Assembly: GCF_003752175.1 (NCBI RefSeq)
Contig: NZ_RJVF01000011.1
Span: 62,001 to 126,000 of the forward strand
Direction of reading: 5' to 3'
Source: Comamonas sp. BIGb0124
GTDB taxonomy: Bacteria > Pseudomonadota > Gammaproteobacteria > Burkholderiales > Burkholderiaceae_C
Length of the DNA stretch: 64,000 nucleotides
The notes beneath the pieces are model-generated. The model did not search any database, was not told the DNA's origin, and saw nothing but the letters and a program-made list of their open reading frames with translations. Each line of letters starts with the position of its first letter. Position 1 is the stretch's first letter. Positions 50,124 through 60,157 of the stretch are shown here, piece by piece. A program made the position numbers and the translations under genes.

Positions 50124-51041
50124 CTAGCGCCGGGTGACCTGGACGTCGACCTCCATGCCCATGAAGTCTTCCGGCTCGCCCATCCAGATGCCCGACACCG
50201 GCGAGGCTTGGCTGGGATCGCGCGCCGTGGCGACCCGGATGAGATGGGTGCCTCCGAACAGGGCGTTGGTGGGGTCGAAAGCCACCCAGCCCGGCCCAGG
50301 CAGAAAGACCTGGACCCAGGCATGGGTCGAGCCCGAACCGACGACGGTGATCCCCGATTCGGCATCCTGATCGAGCGCGGGGTCGTAGAGATAACCCGAG
50401 ACGAAACGGGACGCATAGCCCAGGCGCCGGGCCGCCTCCATCATGAGCAGCGCGAAGTCGCGGCAGGACCCGGTCCCCAGCGCCAGGGTCTCGACCGGCG
50501 ACTGCGTGCCCTCCTCGTCGCGTGCCGCGTACTCGAGCGTGCGTTGGATATGGTGTGTCATGGCGATGAGGATCTCGCGGCTGCCCAGGCGGTGATCGCC
50601 CTGTCCGTCGGCAATCGACACCTGTGGATCGCGCAGGAACTGCCGCGCCCAGTCCTGCAGCACGCCGTCGGGGTCGGCGTACTGAGGCCGCAGGTAGTGC
50701 TCGAGATCGAGCCGGTCCTCGACCCGGTAGGCGAACGGGTAGGCGGTCGCCGAGCGGTCCATCGGCAGTTCGAGGTTGAACGAGCCCGCATGCTCGATGG
50801 TGAACGAGCAGGTGATGCTCAGCGTGCTGGCCTCTTCGCTGGGCGTGACCAGAGCCATGGAGTTCGAGAACACGTCCTGAACCATGTGGATGTCGGCCGG
50901 CACACTGACCTGGAGGTCGGTGGCCAGCACCCGCAGGTCATGGCTGGCGCGCGGCCGGAACATCACCCGATGGGTCCCGAATGCGACCGGCTTGCGGTAG
51001 CGGTAGGTGGTGGTATGGACGATGTCGAAAATAGGGTTCAT
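50124..51041 (-). CDS. Transglutaminase-like (cysteine-protease fold) protein
   Basis: A 305-residue protein. The N-terminal bacterial transglutaminase-like domain (1-130) begins FDIVHTTTYRYRKPV. The catalytic domain follows with Cys in LGTGSCRDFALLMMEAARRL (about residue 190), His in GSTHAWVQVFLPG (about 236) and Asp in GWVAFDPTN (about 252). No signal peptide. This family is common in proteobacteria, frequently near circularly permuted ATP-grasp or alpha-E genes, but none is present here. Substrate unknown. It is on the same strand as dctA but 256 bases apart. Confidence 0.88.
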   Translation of the reverse strand: MNPIFDIVHTTTYRYRKPVAFGTHRVMFRPRASHDLRVLATDLQVSVPADIHMVQDVFSNSMALVTPSEEASTLSITCSFTIEHAGSFNLELPMDRSATAYPFAYRVEDRLDLEHYLRPQYADPDGVLQDWARQFLRDPQVSIADGQGDHRLGSREILIAMTHHIQRTLEYAARDEEGTQSPVETLALGTGSCRDFALLMMEAARRLGYASRFVSGYLYDPALDQDAESGITVVGSGSTHAWVQVFLPGPGWVAFDPTNALFGGTHLIRVATARDPSQASPVSGIWMGEPEDFMGMEVDVQVTRR

Positions 51042-51636
51042 GGCGTCTCCCGAACCGGCATGAACCGCCGGCTACAGACCGCCACATTACCCGATCCCAC
51101 CGGCGGCCGGTCGCCCGCGGCGAGACACCCGACCGCCCGGATCGCTGCAGCCGAATGCCGGCCGCCGCCGCCTGCCCCTTTTGGAATGAGGACACCTGGT
51201 TTTGGACCGACGCCATGGAGTATCAGTGAATATCAATCTTTTTGATGACTTAGTTTTATCCAAAGTGTCATTTTGGAAATTTTGTCAAAACTTTCCGTAC
51301 CCTCATGCATAACAGGAGCCATTTTCATGACATCACAGGAGCCACTTTCACATCGTATTTGATAGTGGTGCTTTTATTTTCATTGGTTCAGACATAATAG
51401 CGGGCCTGACGATCCATTAAAAATGCAAAGAACCCACAGGATTCATCGCGATGTGAGACTCAAAAATCGGAGCGTCAATATAATCACAAATCCTGTCGTC
51501 TCCCTGAATTCTGGGGTTGCCTGACAATTTTTCACCATGCAAATTCAAAAAGAAGAGAAAATAAACCACATGGAATCTTGAATCACGACGAAGGAGAATA
51601 GCCCGCTTACCTCGGTCAAGCGGAGCTCGGAACATT
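51042..51636. other. AT-rich island upstream of an orphan response regulator
   Basis: About 595 bases. The half next to the transglutaminase gene is GC-rich, but 51220-51600 is strikingly AT-rich against this genome. It holds no supported gene; a minus-strand frame (51417-51665) has no family resemblance. A direct repeat ACAGGAGCCATTTTCA / ACAGGAGCCACTTTCA (51312-51327 and 51335-51350, 23-base period) is the clearest element. Such islands are often targets of H-NS-like silencing. Confidence 0.55.
51312..51350 (+). repeat. Two near-identical 16-bp direct repeats upstream of the orphan regulator
   Basis: ACAGGAGCCATTTTCA and ACAGGAGCCACTTTCA differ at one base and start 23 bases apart, about two helical turns. 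Tandem response-regulator sites often have a similar layout; whether the downstream regulator binds here is inference. Confidence 0.5.
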
Positions 51637-52344
51637 ATGCGAATCGCGGCCATCGACCAAGACAATCAAACACTCATCACGGTCAAAAACGCACTGGAAG
51701 CCGGCGGACACACCTGCCACCCTTATACGGACGGAATGGACTTCATCCGCGACCTGCGGTACGAAACATTCGATCTGCTGGTCATCGACTGGCATGCCGC
51801 CAGCGGCAAGGACCTGATCAAGTGGGTCCGCAACGGACCGACCCCGTCCATCCCCATTCTTCTCCTGGCGCATCCGCGCGAGGAAGAGGACGCACTGGGC
51901 AGCCTGGCCTGCAGCGGCGTGGACGACTTCATGCGTCTGCCCGTCCGCGCCGGCGAGCTCGCAGCCCGGGTGCAGGCCCTGCTGCGCCGAACCTACATGT
52001 CGCCCGCTGCGGTCTATACCTGGGGCGACTACGTGTTCAAACCCAAGCTGCATGCCGTCAGCATCAATGGCGAACGGGTGCACCTGACCCAGAAGGAGTT
52101 CGAGCTGGCGCTGCTGTTCTTCCGCAACATGGGGCGGCTGATGTCGCGCAAATACCTCATGGAATCGGTCTGGACGCTGACCCATCCGCCCGAGGTCGAA
52201 CTGCTGTCGCGCTCGCTCGACACCCATGTCTCGCGCATCCGGTGCGTGCTCAACCTGCGCCCCAGCAACGGCTACAGGCTGGTCGCGGTCTACGGACAGG
52301 GCTACCGGCTCGAGTCGCTCGCGGACGAGATGCAGGCCGCCTGA
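51637..52344 (+). CDS. Orphan OmpR-type regulator with a degenerate receiver
   Basis: A 235-residue protein. The receiver keeps Asp51 (LLVIDWHAASG), but the acidic pair reads IDQD, the switch Thr is replaced (LLLAHPRE) and the conserved Lys of the K-P motif is Leu (FMRLPVR). It may therefore not respond to phosphorylation in the usual way. The winged-helix part is intact: VHLTQKEFELALLFFRNMGRL, SLDTHVSRIRCVLNL and VYGQGYRLESL. No kinase is adjacent. The promoter region is AT-rich with direct repeats. It precedes uvrA by 137 bases on the same strand. Confidence 0.88.
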   Translation: MRIAAIDQDNQTLITVKNALEAGGHTCHPYTDGMDFIRDLRYETFDLLVIDWHAASGKDLIKWVRNGPTPSIPILLLAHPREEEDALGSLACSGVDDFMRLPVRAGELAARVQALLRRTYMSPAAVYTWGDYVFKPKLHAVSINGERVHLTQKEFELALLFFRNMGRLMSRKYLMESVWTLTHPPEVELLSRSLDTHVSRIRCVLNLRPSNGYRLVAVYGQGYRLESLADEMQAA

Positions 52345-52481
52345 GCGCTCGGCCGGTTCGTTGGCGGGGCAAGAACCTGCCCTGTCGCCGAGGGCGGTTC
52401 TGCGCGGCAGGCATCTTCTTTGTATGATGCCCAGTTGGCCTTTGCGCGGGCGCATCCGCCCGCAGGCCGCCAGTTGCCTCC

Positions 52482-55385
52482 ATGACCGACGACGATATCC
52501 GCAAGCCATCAGACGCCAGTTCCGAGGGACGCTACATCCGTCTGCGGGGCGGGCGCACGCACAATCTCAAGAACATCGATCTCGACATCCCCAAGCACGC
52601 GCTGGTGGTGATCACCGGCCTGTCCGGGTCGGGAAAATCATCCCTGGCCTTCGATACGCTGTATGCCGAAGGGCAGCGGCGCTATGTCGAAAGCCTGTCG
52701 GCCTATGCCCGACAGTTCCTGCAGCTCATGGACAAGCCCGACATGGACCTGATCGAAGGTCTGTCGCCGGCGATATCGATCGAGCAGAAGGCCACCAGCC
52801 ACAACCCGCGCTCGACCGTGGGCACGGTTACCGAGATCCATGACTACCTGCGCCTGCTGTTTGCGCGCGCGGGCACGCCGCATTGCCCCGACCACCATTT
52901 GCCGCTGCAGGCCCAGACGGTCAGCCAGATGGTGGACGCCGTGCTGGCGCTGCCGCACGACGCCAAGGTGATGGTGCTGGCGCCGGTGGCGCGCGAACGC
53001 AAGGGCGAGTTCGGCAAGCTGTTCGAGGATCTGCAGGCGCAGGGGTATGTGCGTTTCCGCGTGAACGGCCAGACGGTCGAGGCCATCGACCTGCCTGCGC
53101 TCAAGAAAACGGAAAAACACGACATCGACGTGGTGATCGACCGGCTCCGGGCCAAGCCCGATGCACAGCAGCGGCTGGCCGAGAGCTTCGAAGCCGCGCT
53201 GCGTCTGGCCGACGGCCGCGCCATTGCGCTGGAGATGGACAATGGGCAGGAACACCTGTTCAACGCCAAGTTCGCCTGCCCGGTGTGCGGTTATTCGATC
53301 AGCGAGCTCGAACCGCGCCTGTTCTCGTTCAATTCACCCGTGGGTGCCTGCCCGACCTGCGACGGCCTGGGCCACAGCGAAGTGTTCGACCCGGCCCGTG
53401 TCGTGGCTTTCCCGACGCTGTCGCTGGCCTCGGGGGCCATCAAGGGCTGGGATCGGCGCAATGCCTATTATTTCGGCATGCTCGAGGCCGTTGCCAAGCA
53501 TCTGGGCTTCAGCACCGACACCCCGTTCGATCAGTTGCCCGAACAGGCACGCCATGTGATCCTGCAAGGCTCCGGCGACGAGGAGATCAAGTTCACCTAC
53601 GTGCTGGAAAGCGGGGCCTCGGCCGGCCGGCGCATGAGCAAGAAACACCCGTTCGAAGGCATCATCCCCAATCTTCAGCGGCGTTTTCGCGAGACGGATT
53701 CGGTCGCCGTGCGCGAGGAGCTGTCGACTCTGCGCAGCACCAAGCCCTGCCCGGACTGCGGCGGCAGCCGCCTTCGGCGCGAGGCCCGCAACGTGATGCT
53801 GGGCACGGGCGAACAACGCCGCACCATCCACGAGATCAGCCGGGCCACGCTGCGCGAGGCCTATGCCTACTTTCGCGGCCTGCAGTTGCAGGGAGCCAAG
53901 GCCGAGATCGCCGAGAAGGTGGTCCGCGAGATCGGCAACCGGTTGCAGTTTCTCAACGATGTCGGGCTGAACTACCTGAGCCTGGACCGCAGTGCCGACA
54001 CGCTGTCGGGCGGCGAGGCGCAGCGCATCCGGCTGGCCAGCCAGATCGGCTCGGGCCTGACTGGCGTGATGTATGTGCTCGACGAGCCGAGCATCGGCCT
54101 GCATCAGCGCGACAACGACCGCTTGATCGGCACGCTGCAGCACCTGCGCGATCTGGGCAACAGCGTGCTGGTGGTCGAGCACGACGAGGACATGATCCGC
54201 GTGGCCGACTACGTCATCGACATGGGACCGGGCGCCGGCGTGCATGGCGGCCGGGTCGTGGCACAGGGTACGGCGGCGCAGATCGAGGCCCATCCGGCCT
54301 CGCTGACCGGTCAGTACATGAGCGGACGCCGCAGCATCGCCCTGCCCTCGCAGCGCCGGCGTCCGCCGCGCGAACCGGGTCCGGGCACCGGATGGCTGTC
54401 GGTCATCGGCGCACACGGCAACAATCTGCGGCATGTGCAGGCGCATATCCCGGTGGGCCTGATGACCTGCGTGACGGGCGTATCGGGTTCGGGCAAGTCC
54501 ACGCTGATCAACGACACGCTGTACACGGCGGCGGCACGCGCCATCAACCGGGCCACGGCCGAGCCGGCACCCTATCTCGAGATCGAGGGGCTGGACCAGT
54601 TCGACAAGGTCATCAATGTCGACCAGTCGCCCATCGGCCGCACGCCGCGCAGCAATCCGGCCACCTACACAGGGCTGTTCACGCCCATCCGCGAACTGAT
54701 GGCCGAGATGCCGACGGCACGCGAGCGCGGGTATGGCCCCGGGCGGTTCTCGTTCAACGTCGCGGGCGGCCGCTGCGAGGCCTGCCAGGGCGACGGCGTG
54801 GTCAAGGTGGAAATGCACTTCCTGCCCGACGTGTACGTGCCGTGCGACGTCTGCCACGGGCAGCGCTACAACCGCGAGACGCTGGAGGTGCTCTACAAGG
54901 GCAGGAACATCTCGCAGGTGCTGGACATGACGGTCGAGGCCGCGCACGGCTTTTTCTCGGCGGTGCCGACAATCGCCCGCAAGCTGCAGACCTTGCTGGA
55001 CGTGGGCCTGTCGTACATCACGCTGGGCCAGAGCGCGACCACGCTGTCGGGCGGCGAGGCGCAGCGGGTGAAGCTGGCTCTCGAGCTGAGCAAACGCGAC
55101 ACCGGACGCACGCTTTACGTGCTCGACGAGCCGACCACGGGCCTGCATTTCGCCGACATCGACCTGCTGCTGAAGGTGCTCGACCAGTTGCGCGAAGCCG
55201 GCAACACGATCGTGATCATCGAACACAACCTCGACGTCATCAAGACGGCGGACTGGCTGATCGACATGGGCCCCGAAGGGGGCGCCGGCGGCGGCACGGT
55301 GGTCGGCGTCGGTACCCCCGAAGAGCTGGCGGAGAACCCCGCCAGCCACACCGGCCGTTACCTCAAGCGCCTGCTGTCGCGCTGA
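52482..55385 (+). CDS. uvrA: Excinuclease ABC subunit A
   Basis: A 967-residue damage-recognition ATPase of nucleotide excision repair. Two ABC modules: Walker [17 protein letters not shown] (about 46-61) and [16 protein letters not shown] (about 665-680), signatures [20 protein letters not shown] (about 506) and [18 protein letters not shown] (about 855). Zinc fingers are [13 protein letters not shown] ... CPTCDGLG (about 266-296) and [10 protein letters not shown] ... [10 protein letters not shown] (about 765-795). It is of normal length. No convincing LexA box is seen upstream. Confidence 0.97.
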   Translation: MTDDDIRKPSDASSEGRYIRLRGGRTHNLKNIDLDIPKHALVVITGLSGSGKSSLAFDTLYAEGQRRYVESLSAYARQFLQLMDKPDMDLIEGLSPAISIEQKATSHNPRSTVGTVTEIHDYLRLLFARAGTPHCPDHHLPLQAQTVSQMVDAVLALPHDAKVMVLAPVARERKGEFGKLFEDLQAQGYVRFRVNGQTVEAIDLPALKKTEKHDIDVVIDRLRAKPDAQQRLAESFEAALRLADGRAIALEMDNGQEHLFNAKFACPVCGYSISELEPRLFSFNSPVGACPTCDGLGHSEVFDPARVVAFPTLSLASGAIKGWDRRNAYYFGMLEAVAKHLGFSTDTPFDQLPEQARHVILQGSGDEEIKFTYVLESGASAGRRMSKKHPFEGIIPNLQRRFRETDSVAVREELSTLRSTKPCPDCGGSRLRREARNVMLGTGEQRRTIHEISRATLREAYAYFRGLQLQGAKAEIAEKVVREIGNRLQFLNDVGLNYLSLDRSADTLSGGEAQRIRLASQIGSGLTGVMYVLDEPSIGLHQRDNDRLIGTLQHLRDLGNSVLVVEHDEDMIRVADYVIDMGPGAGVHGGRVVAQGTAAQIEAHPASLTGQYMSGRRSIALPSQRRRPPREPGPGTGWLSVIGAHGNNLRHVQAHIPVGLMTCVTGVSGSGKSTLINDTLYTAAARAINRATAEPAPYLEIEGLDQFDKVINVDQSPIGRTPRSNPATYTGLFTPIRELMAEMPTARERGYGPGRFSFNVAGGRCEACQGDGVVKVEMHFLPDVYVPCDVCHGQRYNRETLEVLYKGRNISQVLDMTVEAAHGFFSAVPTIARKLQTLLDVGLSYITLGQSATTLSGGEAQRVKLALELSKRDTGRTLYVLDEPTTGLHFADIDLLLKVLDQLREAGNTIVIIEHNLDVIKTADWLIDMGPEGGAGGGTVVGVGTPEELAENPASHTGRYLKRLLSR

Positions 55386-55515
55386 GCGACGGGACACGCG
55401 GACAGGCAAGCGGGGCGCCACGGCGCGTCTTGCAACGCGGCTTCGGCGGCGCCGGAGGTGGCCGGACCGGCGGGGCTCGCGACGAAGGACACCGTGAGCG
55501 GATGCGAGGCTCGCG

Positions 55516-56541
55516 CTACAGCCTGACCGGCTGGCCGCCGCGCGAGGAAGACGCCAGCAGCGCTTCGATCAATTGCTGCACGGCGAGCGCGCTGCGGCCG
55601 CCGACGGCCGGCGGCCGCCCCTGGCGGACGGCGTCGACAAAGTCCGAGATCACCGCCAGATGCGCATCGTGCGAAAAAGCCATGGGATCGGCGCCCGCAC
55701 CGACGGCCAGCAATTCGCCCCGGTCGATTTCTCGGCCATCCGCCAGACGGGCATGCAATCGCCCGGCGCTCAGGGTCGCGGAGCCGCGCGTGCCGTTGAG
55801 GGCGATGGATTCGGCATAGCCGGGATAAGCGGCCGTCGTGGCCTGCAATGTCGCCAGCGTGCGCGGGCCATGGCGCAGCAGTCCACAGGCCAGGTCTTCG
55901 CATTCCAGCGTGTGGGCCACCGACGTGCGGGCCAGTCCGATGACTTCTTCGGGCAGGCCGACCAGGGACAGGTAGAGATCGAGCACATGGATGGCCTGGG
56001 TCATGAGCACCCCTCCGCCGTCCCGCGCGAGCGTTCCGCGCCCGGGCTCGTCGTAGTACGACTGGGGCCGCCACCAGCGGACGTCGACCGAAGCCGACAC
56101 CAGTTCGCCCAGTTCGCCGTCTGCCAGCAGTTGGCGCAGCGCCTGTGCGGCGGGCCGCAGCCGATGCTGCAGCATGACGGCCAAGGCCACGCCGGCCGAT
56201 TCGCAGTGGCTGACCAGATCCAGCGCCAGACCGGCATCGAGCGCCAGCGGCTTTTCCATCAGGATGTGTTTGCCGGCATCGGCCAGGCGACGGCCGATGT
56301 CGTGGTGCGTGCTGGGCGGCGTGAGCACCAGTGCGGCGTCGAGCGCGGCATCGGCCAGCAGGTCGTCCAGCTGCGTCGTGCCGCGTGCGCCCGGAAACCG
56401 GGCCAGCGCGGGTGCCAGGCGCTGCGGCGTATGGGCGGCCATCCAGGTCACCTCGACCTGATCGGACAGGCTCTCCAGACTCGCCAGATGAGGGGCCGCA
56501 GCCATACCGACGCCGATGACGGCCACTTGGATCTTGCGCAT
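55516..56541 (-). CDS. Gfo/Idh/MocA-family NAD(P)-dependent oxidoreductase
   Basis: A 341-residue dehydrogenase. The start at 56541 gives MRKIQVAVIGVGMAAAPHLA, a Rossmann loop with G-x-G-x-x-A. EKPLALDAGLALDLV (about residues 98-112) holds the conserved Glu-Lys-Pro. GVLMTQAIHVLDLYLSLVG (about 180) corresponds to the G-G-x-x-x-D-x-G-x-H-x-x-D active-site region in a modified form. It is cytosolic. The family acts on sugars, inositols and other polyols; the substrate cannot be assigned. It lies alone between uvrA (tail-to-tail) and putP (head-to-head). Confidence 0.87.
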   Translation of the reverse strand: MRKIQVAVIGVGMAAAPHLASLESLSDQVEVTWMAAHTPQRLAPALARFPGARGTTQLDDLLADAALDAALVLTPPSTHHDIGRRLADAGKHILMEKPLALDAGLALDLVSHCESAGVALAVMLQHRLRPAAQALRQLLADGELGELVSASVDVRWWRPQSYYDEPGRGTLARDGGGVLMTQAIHVLDLYLSLVGLPEEVIGLARTSVAHTLECEDLACGLLRHGPRTLATLQATTAAYPGYAESIALNGTRGSATLSAGRLHARLADGREIDRGELLAVGAGADPMAFSHDAHLAVISDFVDAVRQGRPPAVGGRSALAVQQLIEALLASSSRGGQPVRL

Positions 56542-56720
56542 GATCGTGTTTTCCAGTGTGGGGGACGACTCGATGCAGGTCATCCGACCCGTGATGATGC
56601 GTCAAAACCAGCGGGTCACGCCACGGATCCAAGCCGGAGCGGGGCGCGCGATGTCCGGGGCGGCGCCCATCCGGAGTACGACAACGCATGCCTGTCTCGG
56701 CGCCTCCGATTCCGTCGATG

Positions 56721-56737
56721 TGCACCCACTTGGTGCA
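56721..56737. promoter_or_regulatory. NtrC-type palindrome between the oxidoreductase gene and putP
   Basis: TGCACC-CACTT-GGTGCA is a perfect 6+5+6 inverted repeat and equals the textbook NtrC (GlnG) binding consensus. It stands 180 bases before the oxidoreductase start and 253 bases before putP. NtrC sites can act at this distance as enhancers. I did not find a convincing sigma-54 site close by. Confidence 0.5.
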
Positions 56738-56878
56738 AAATAAGTAGTAACCCTGAACCCATCCATCGACTCGGCGGGAAACCCGCGCCTCGAACTGAGC
56801 AATCCTCTAGCGGAGCCCCCAATAACCGCACCCGATTGGGTCGGACTTTTGGAATCATCGCGCACATTCAGAATTCGA

Positions 56879-56925
56879 CGCCTGAAACCGGAAATTGCGG
56901 TTGCCGGAAATTGCGGTTTCAGGCG
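56879..56925 (+). repeat. Nested inverted and direct repeat upstream of putP
   Basis: CGCCTGAAACCG (56879-56890) is exactly complementary to 56914-56925. Between and overlapping the arms, CCGGAAATTGCGGTT occurs twice (56888-56902 and 56904-56918) with a 16-base period. The element ends 64 bases before the putP ATG and may be an operator or leader structure. No U-tract follows. Confidence 0.7.
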
Positions 56926-56989
56926 CGGGGTTCGGTGATCTTTCAACCTACAGACATTCGGGCCGCCGCAAGGTCGTCCGCCATCCAAC

Positions 56990-58483
56990 ATGAATCCGAC
57001 CGACCCGACCGTCATCACCTTCGGCATCTACCTGCTCGCCATGCTGGGCATCGGCTGGGCCGGCTACCGGGCCACCACCAACCTCTCCGACTACATCCTC
57101 GGCGGACGCAGCCTGGGCAGCTTCGTCACGGCGCTGTCCGCCGGCGCATCGGACATGAGCGGCTGGCTGCTGATGGGCCTGCCCGGAGCCATCTATCTGA
57201 GCGGGGTGCACGAAGCCTGGATCGCCGTCGGTCTGACGATCGGGGCTTACCTGAACTGGCGGCTGGTCGCCGGCCGGCTGCGCCTGTACACCGAGCGCAC
57301 CGACAACGCGCTCACCCTGCCGGACTATCTGGCCGGACGCTTCGAAGACACCTCCAATGTGCTGCGGGTCGTCACCACCCTGGTGATCCTGGTGTTCTTC
57401 ACCGTCTACTGCGCCTCGGGCGTGGTGGCGGGCGCCCGCCTGTTCGAGAGCATGTTCGGCATGCCGTACTCGGTCGCGCTGTGGGTGGGAGCGGCCTGCA
57501 CCATCGCCTATGTGTTCATCGGCGGGTTCCTGGCCGTGAGCTGGACCGACACGATCCAGGCTTCGCTGATGATCACGGCACTTCTGGTGGCGCCTGCCGT
57601 GGCCTACTTCGCCGTCACGGGCCAGTTGCAGCCCACGCAATCGATCGCCGAGATGATCGGTGCCGAGAAATTCGACTGGATGCACAACGCCAGCACGATC
57701 GGCGTGATCTCGCTGCTGGCCTGGGGTCTGGGCTATTTCGGCCAGCCGCACATCCTGGTGCGTTTCATGGCGGCCGACTCGGTGGCCAGCATTCCCCGCG
57801 CGCGCCGCATCGGCATGACGTGGATGGTGCTGTGCCTGGGCGGTGCCGTGGCGGTCGGCCTGGTGGGCATTCCCTACTTCATGCTCAACCCCGGTCTGGC
57901 CGCCGGCGTACAGGCCAACGCGGAAACGGTGTTCATCGAAATCGCGAAGCAGCTGTTCAATCCCTGGGTGGCGGGCCTGCTGCTGGCGGCCATTCTGGCG
58001 GCGGTGATGAGCACGCTGTCCTGCCAGTTGCTGGTCTGCTCCAGCGCCCTGACCGAAGACGTGTACCGCATTTTCCTGCGCAAGAACGCCAGCCAGCGCG
58101 AGCTGGTCTGGGTCGGCCGTGCCATGGTGTTTGCGATCGCGGTCGTCGCCATCCTGATCGCCCGCAATCCGGACAGCCGTGTGCTGTCGATGGTGAGCTA
58201 CGCCTGGGCCGGCTTCGGTGCGGCATTCGGCCCGGTCATCATTCTGTCGCTGTTTTGGCGCGGCATGACCCGCAACGGCGCGCTGGCGGGCATCGTGGTC
58301 GGTGCAGTGACGGTCGTGCTCTGGAAACAGGCGGGCTGGCTCGGCCTGTACGAGATCGTTCCCGGCTTCGTCCTGGGCGCCCTGGCCATTGGGGTGGTCA
58401 GCCGCGCCGGCCGCCGGCCCTCGGCCGCCATGCTGGCGCGTCACGACCGCGTGGGAGCCGAGATGAAGAGCCTGCAGGCCTGA
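56990..58483 (+). CDS. putP: Sodium/proline symporter
   Basis: A 497-residue sodium-solute symporter with about 13 spans. It begins NPTDPTVITFGIYLLAMLG; the Na-binding region is SAGASDMSGWLLMGLPGAIYLSG (about 45-67), and GWGLGYFGQPHILVRFMAADS-like sequence (about 243-262) and STLSCQLLVCSSALTEDVYR (about 341-360) are PutP hallmarks. It imports proline as nutrient or osmolyte. No putA is adjacent. The upstream region has an NtrC-like palindrome and a compound repeat, hinting at nitrogen control. Confidence 0.94.
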   Translation: MNPTDPTVITFGIYLLAMLGIGWAGYRATTNLSDYILGGRSLGSFVTALSAGASDMSGWLLMGLPGAIYLSGVHEAWIAVGLTIGAYLNWRLVAGRLRLYTERTDNALTLPDYLAGRFEDTSNVLRVVTTLVILVFFTVYCASGVVAGARLFESMFGMPYSVALWVGAACTIAYVFIGGFLAVSWTDTIQASLMITALLVAPAVAYFAVTGQLQPTQSIAEMIGAEKFDWMHNASTIGVISLLAWGLGYFGQPHILVRFMAADSVASIPRARRIGMTWMVLCLGGAVAVGLVGIPYFMLNPGLAAGVQANAETVFIEIAKQLFNPWVAGLLLAAILAAVMSTLSCQLLVCSSALTEDVYRIFLRKNASQRELVWVGRAMVFAIAVVAILIARNPDSRVLSMVSYAWAGFGAAFGPVIILSLFWRGMTRNGALAGIVVGAVTVVLWKQAGWLGLYEIVPGFVLGALAIGVVSRAGRRPSAAMLARHDRVGAEMKSLQA

Positions 58484-58640
58484 TCCTCTCGCTGGTGCGT
58501 GTCTGCAACAGGCCCCCTGGATCCCCAGGGTTTGCCCTGATAATCGATCCCCGCGCCGCGGCAGCCGTGGCGTTGGGGACGTATCGGCCATCGGCGGGCA
58601 CGTCCGGAGAACAAGACAGACAACACACCACGACCAGACC

Positions 58641-59114
58641 ATGTCCGACCCCAAGCTCGATCCGTCCATCACCCTGCGTTTCCTGGCTGAGCCCAGCACC
58701 GTCAATTTCGGCGGCAAAGTGCACGGCGGCACCGTCATGAAGTGGATCGACGAAGCCGGCTACGCCTGCGCCACGAAGTGGGCCCAGCGCTACTGCGTGA
58801 CGGTGTACGTGGGCGGCATCCGTTTCCACCACCCCATCATGATCGGCGACCTGGTCGAGGTGGAAGCCCGCTTGGCCTACACGGGCGGCACCAGCATGAA
58901 CATCGTGGTGGACGTGCGCAGCGGCGACATGAAAAGCGGCAAGCTGCAGACCACGACCGAGTGCGTGATCGTGTTCGTCTCGGTCGACTCGCATGGCCGT
59001 CCGACGCCGATCCAGCCCTACGCGCCGGCCACGCCCGAAGCCCAGGCGCTGGCCAAGAGCGTGCGCGCCCAGCTCGACGCCTCGCGTCAGTTGCCCACGC
59101 CGACGCCGAGCTGA
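58641..59114 (+). CDS. Acyl-CoA thioesterase (hotdog fold, YciA/Acot type)
   Basis: A 157-residue single hotdog domain. GGKVHGGTVMKWIDEAGYACA (about residues 24-44) contains the active-site Asp/Glu helix; VGGIRFHHPIMIGDLVEVEARLAY (about 58-81) and TTTECVIVFVSVD (about 106) follow. It hydrolyses acyl-CoA to free acid and CoA in the cytosol. The chain-length preference is unknown. The C-terminus is Pro/Thr-rich. It is convergent with pyrF. Confidence 0.92.
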   Translation: MSDPKLDPSITLRFLAEPSTVNFGGKVHGGTVMKWIDEAGYACATKWAQRYCVTVYVGGIRFHHPIMIGDLVEVEARLAYTGGTSMNIVVDVRSGDMKSGKLQTTTECVIVFVSVDSHGRPTPIQPYAPATPEAQALAKSVRAQLDASRQLPTPTPS

Positions 59115-59211
59115 AGACACGCCGCCGTCCGCGGCGCCCTCGCGTCGTGGCCAGCCCGTCGGGAACGTCCGGCCGGACTCCGTGCGCCGCGTGCGCACGT
59201 TGGCCTCGAAC

Positions 59212-60036
59212 TCAGGCCTTGGCCGCTTCGAGCGCGCGCCGGGTGTCCTCGGCCACGCGGCGCGCAGCATCGGCGTAGTCGTCGCCCGACGACGCATACA
59301 GCACGGCCCGCGACGAACTCACGACGATGGGTGCATCGGCACGCCAGCCCGCCTTGACGGTGGCTGCGGCGTCGCCGCCCTGGGCGCCGACACCGGGAAT
59401 CAGCAGGGGCACGGTGGGGGCCAGTGCACGCACCTGTTCGATCTCTGCCGGATAGGTGGCGCCGACCACCAGACCCAGCTGGCCATTCAGGTTCCACGGG
59501 CCCTGCGCCAGGCGGGCCAGGTGTTCGAACACGCGCGGCTGGCCTTCGACATCGGCCAGGCGCCGGTTCTGCAGGTCGTCGCCACCGGGGTTGGAAGTCC
59601 GGCAGAGCAGGAAGGCGCCCTTGCCGGGATAACGCAGATAGGGCTGCACCGAGTCGAAACCCATGAACGGCGACAGCGTGACGGCATCGGCCTTGAAACG
59701 CTCGAACGCCTCGATGGCGTACTGTTCGGCGGTACTGCCGATGTCGCCGCGCTTGGCATCGAGGATCACCGGCACATGAGGCGCCACGTTCCGGATGTGC
59801 GCGATCAGCCGTTCGAGCTGATCTTCGGCACGATGGGCCGCAAAGTAGGCGATCTGCGGCTTGAAGGCGATGACCTGGTCGGCCGTGGCCTCGACGATGG
59901 CCGCGCAGAAGTCGAAGATGCGGCCGGCGTCGCCGCGCAGGGCGCCGGGAAACTTGGCGGGTTCGGGATCCAGGCCCACGCACAGTGCGGAGGCATTGCG
60001 CTGTGCGGCGTCTTGCAGTTGTTCGAAGAAGGTCAT
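59212..60036 (-). CDS. pyrF: Orotidine-5'-phosphate decarboxylase (type 2)
   Basis: A 274-residue enzyme making UMP from OMP. The start at 60036 gives [30 protein letters not shown]. The catalytic [18 protein letters not shown] (about residues 90-107) has the Asp-Lys-Asp triad, and [17 protein letters not shown] (about 212-228) binds phosphate. This sequence pattern and length mark the long type 2 family common in beta- and actinobacteria. The open frame 58 codons upstream is not conserved. It follows the metH fragment by 121 bases on the same strand. Confidence 0.96.
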   Translation of the reverse strand: MTFFEQLQDAAQRNASALCVGLDPEPAKFPGALRGDAGRIFDFCAAIVEATADQVIAFKPQIAYFAAHRAEDQLERLIAHIRNVAPHVPVILDAKRGDIGSTAEQYAIEAFERFKADAVTLSPFMGFDSVQPYLRYPGKGAFLLCRTSNPGGDDLQNRRLADVEGQPRVFEHLARLAQGPWNLNGQLGLVVGATYPAEIEQVRALAPTVPLLIPGVGAQGGDAAATVKAGWRADAPIVVSSSRAVLYASSGDDYADAARRVAEDTRRALEAAKA

Positions 60037-60157
60037 ATGGGCGCCCATTTTAAGGAAATGCCTGTGCACGGAAGCACAGACGGTCGAGTCGCGAGATCGT
60101 CGTCCGGCCGGATGCCTTGCCTGCGGCTCGCTCCCGGCATCGCGCCGACCGGGGCGC

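Noticed and set aside
51417-51665. 82-codon minus-strand ORF in the AT-rich island
   Set aside because: No family resemblance, no Shine-Dalgarno, and it overlaps the start of the real regulator gene.
52345-52481. SOS (LexA) box upstream of uvrA
   Set aside because: No CTGT-N8-ACAG or close variant found in the intergenic sequence.
52883-55819. A 978-codon plus-strand frame inside uvrA
   Set aside because: The real uvrA frame has all UvrA motifs; this is its +1 shadow.
55573-58740. A 1055-codon plus-strand open frame
   Set aside because: It crosses the oxidoreductase antisense and putP in the wrong frame and shows no family motifs.
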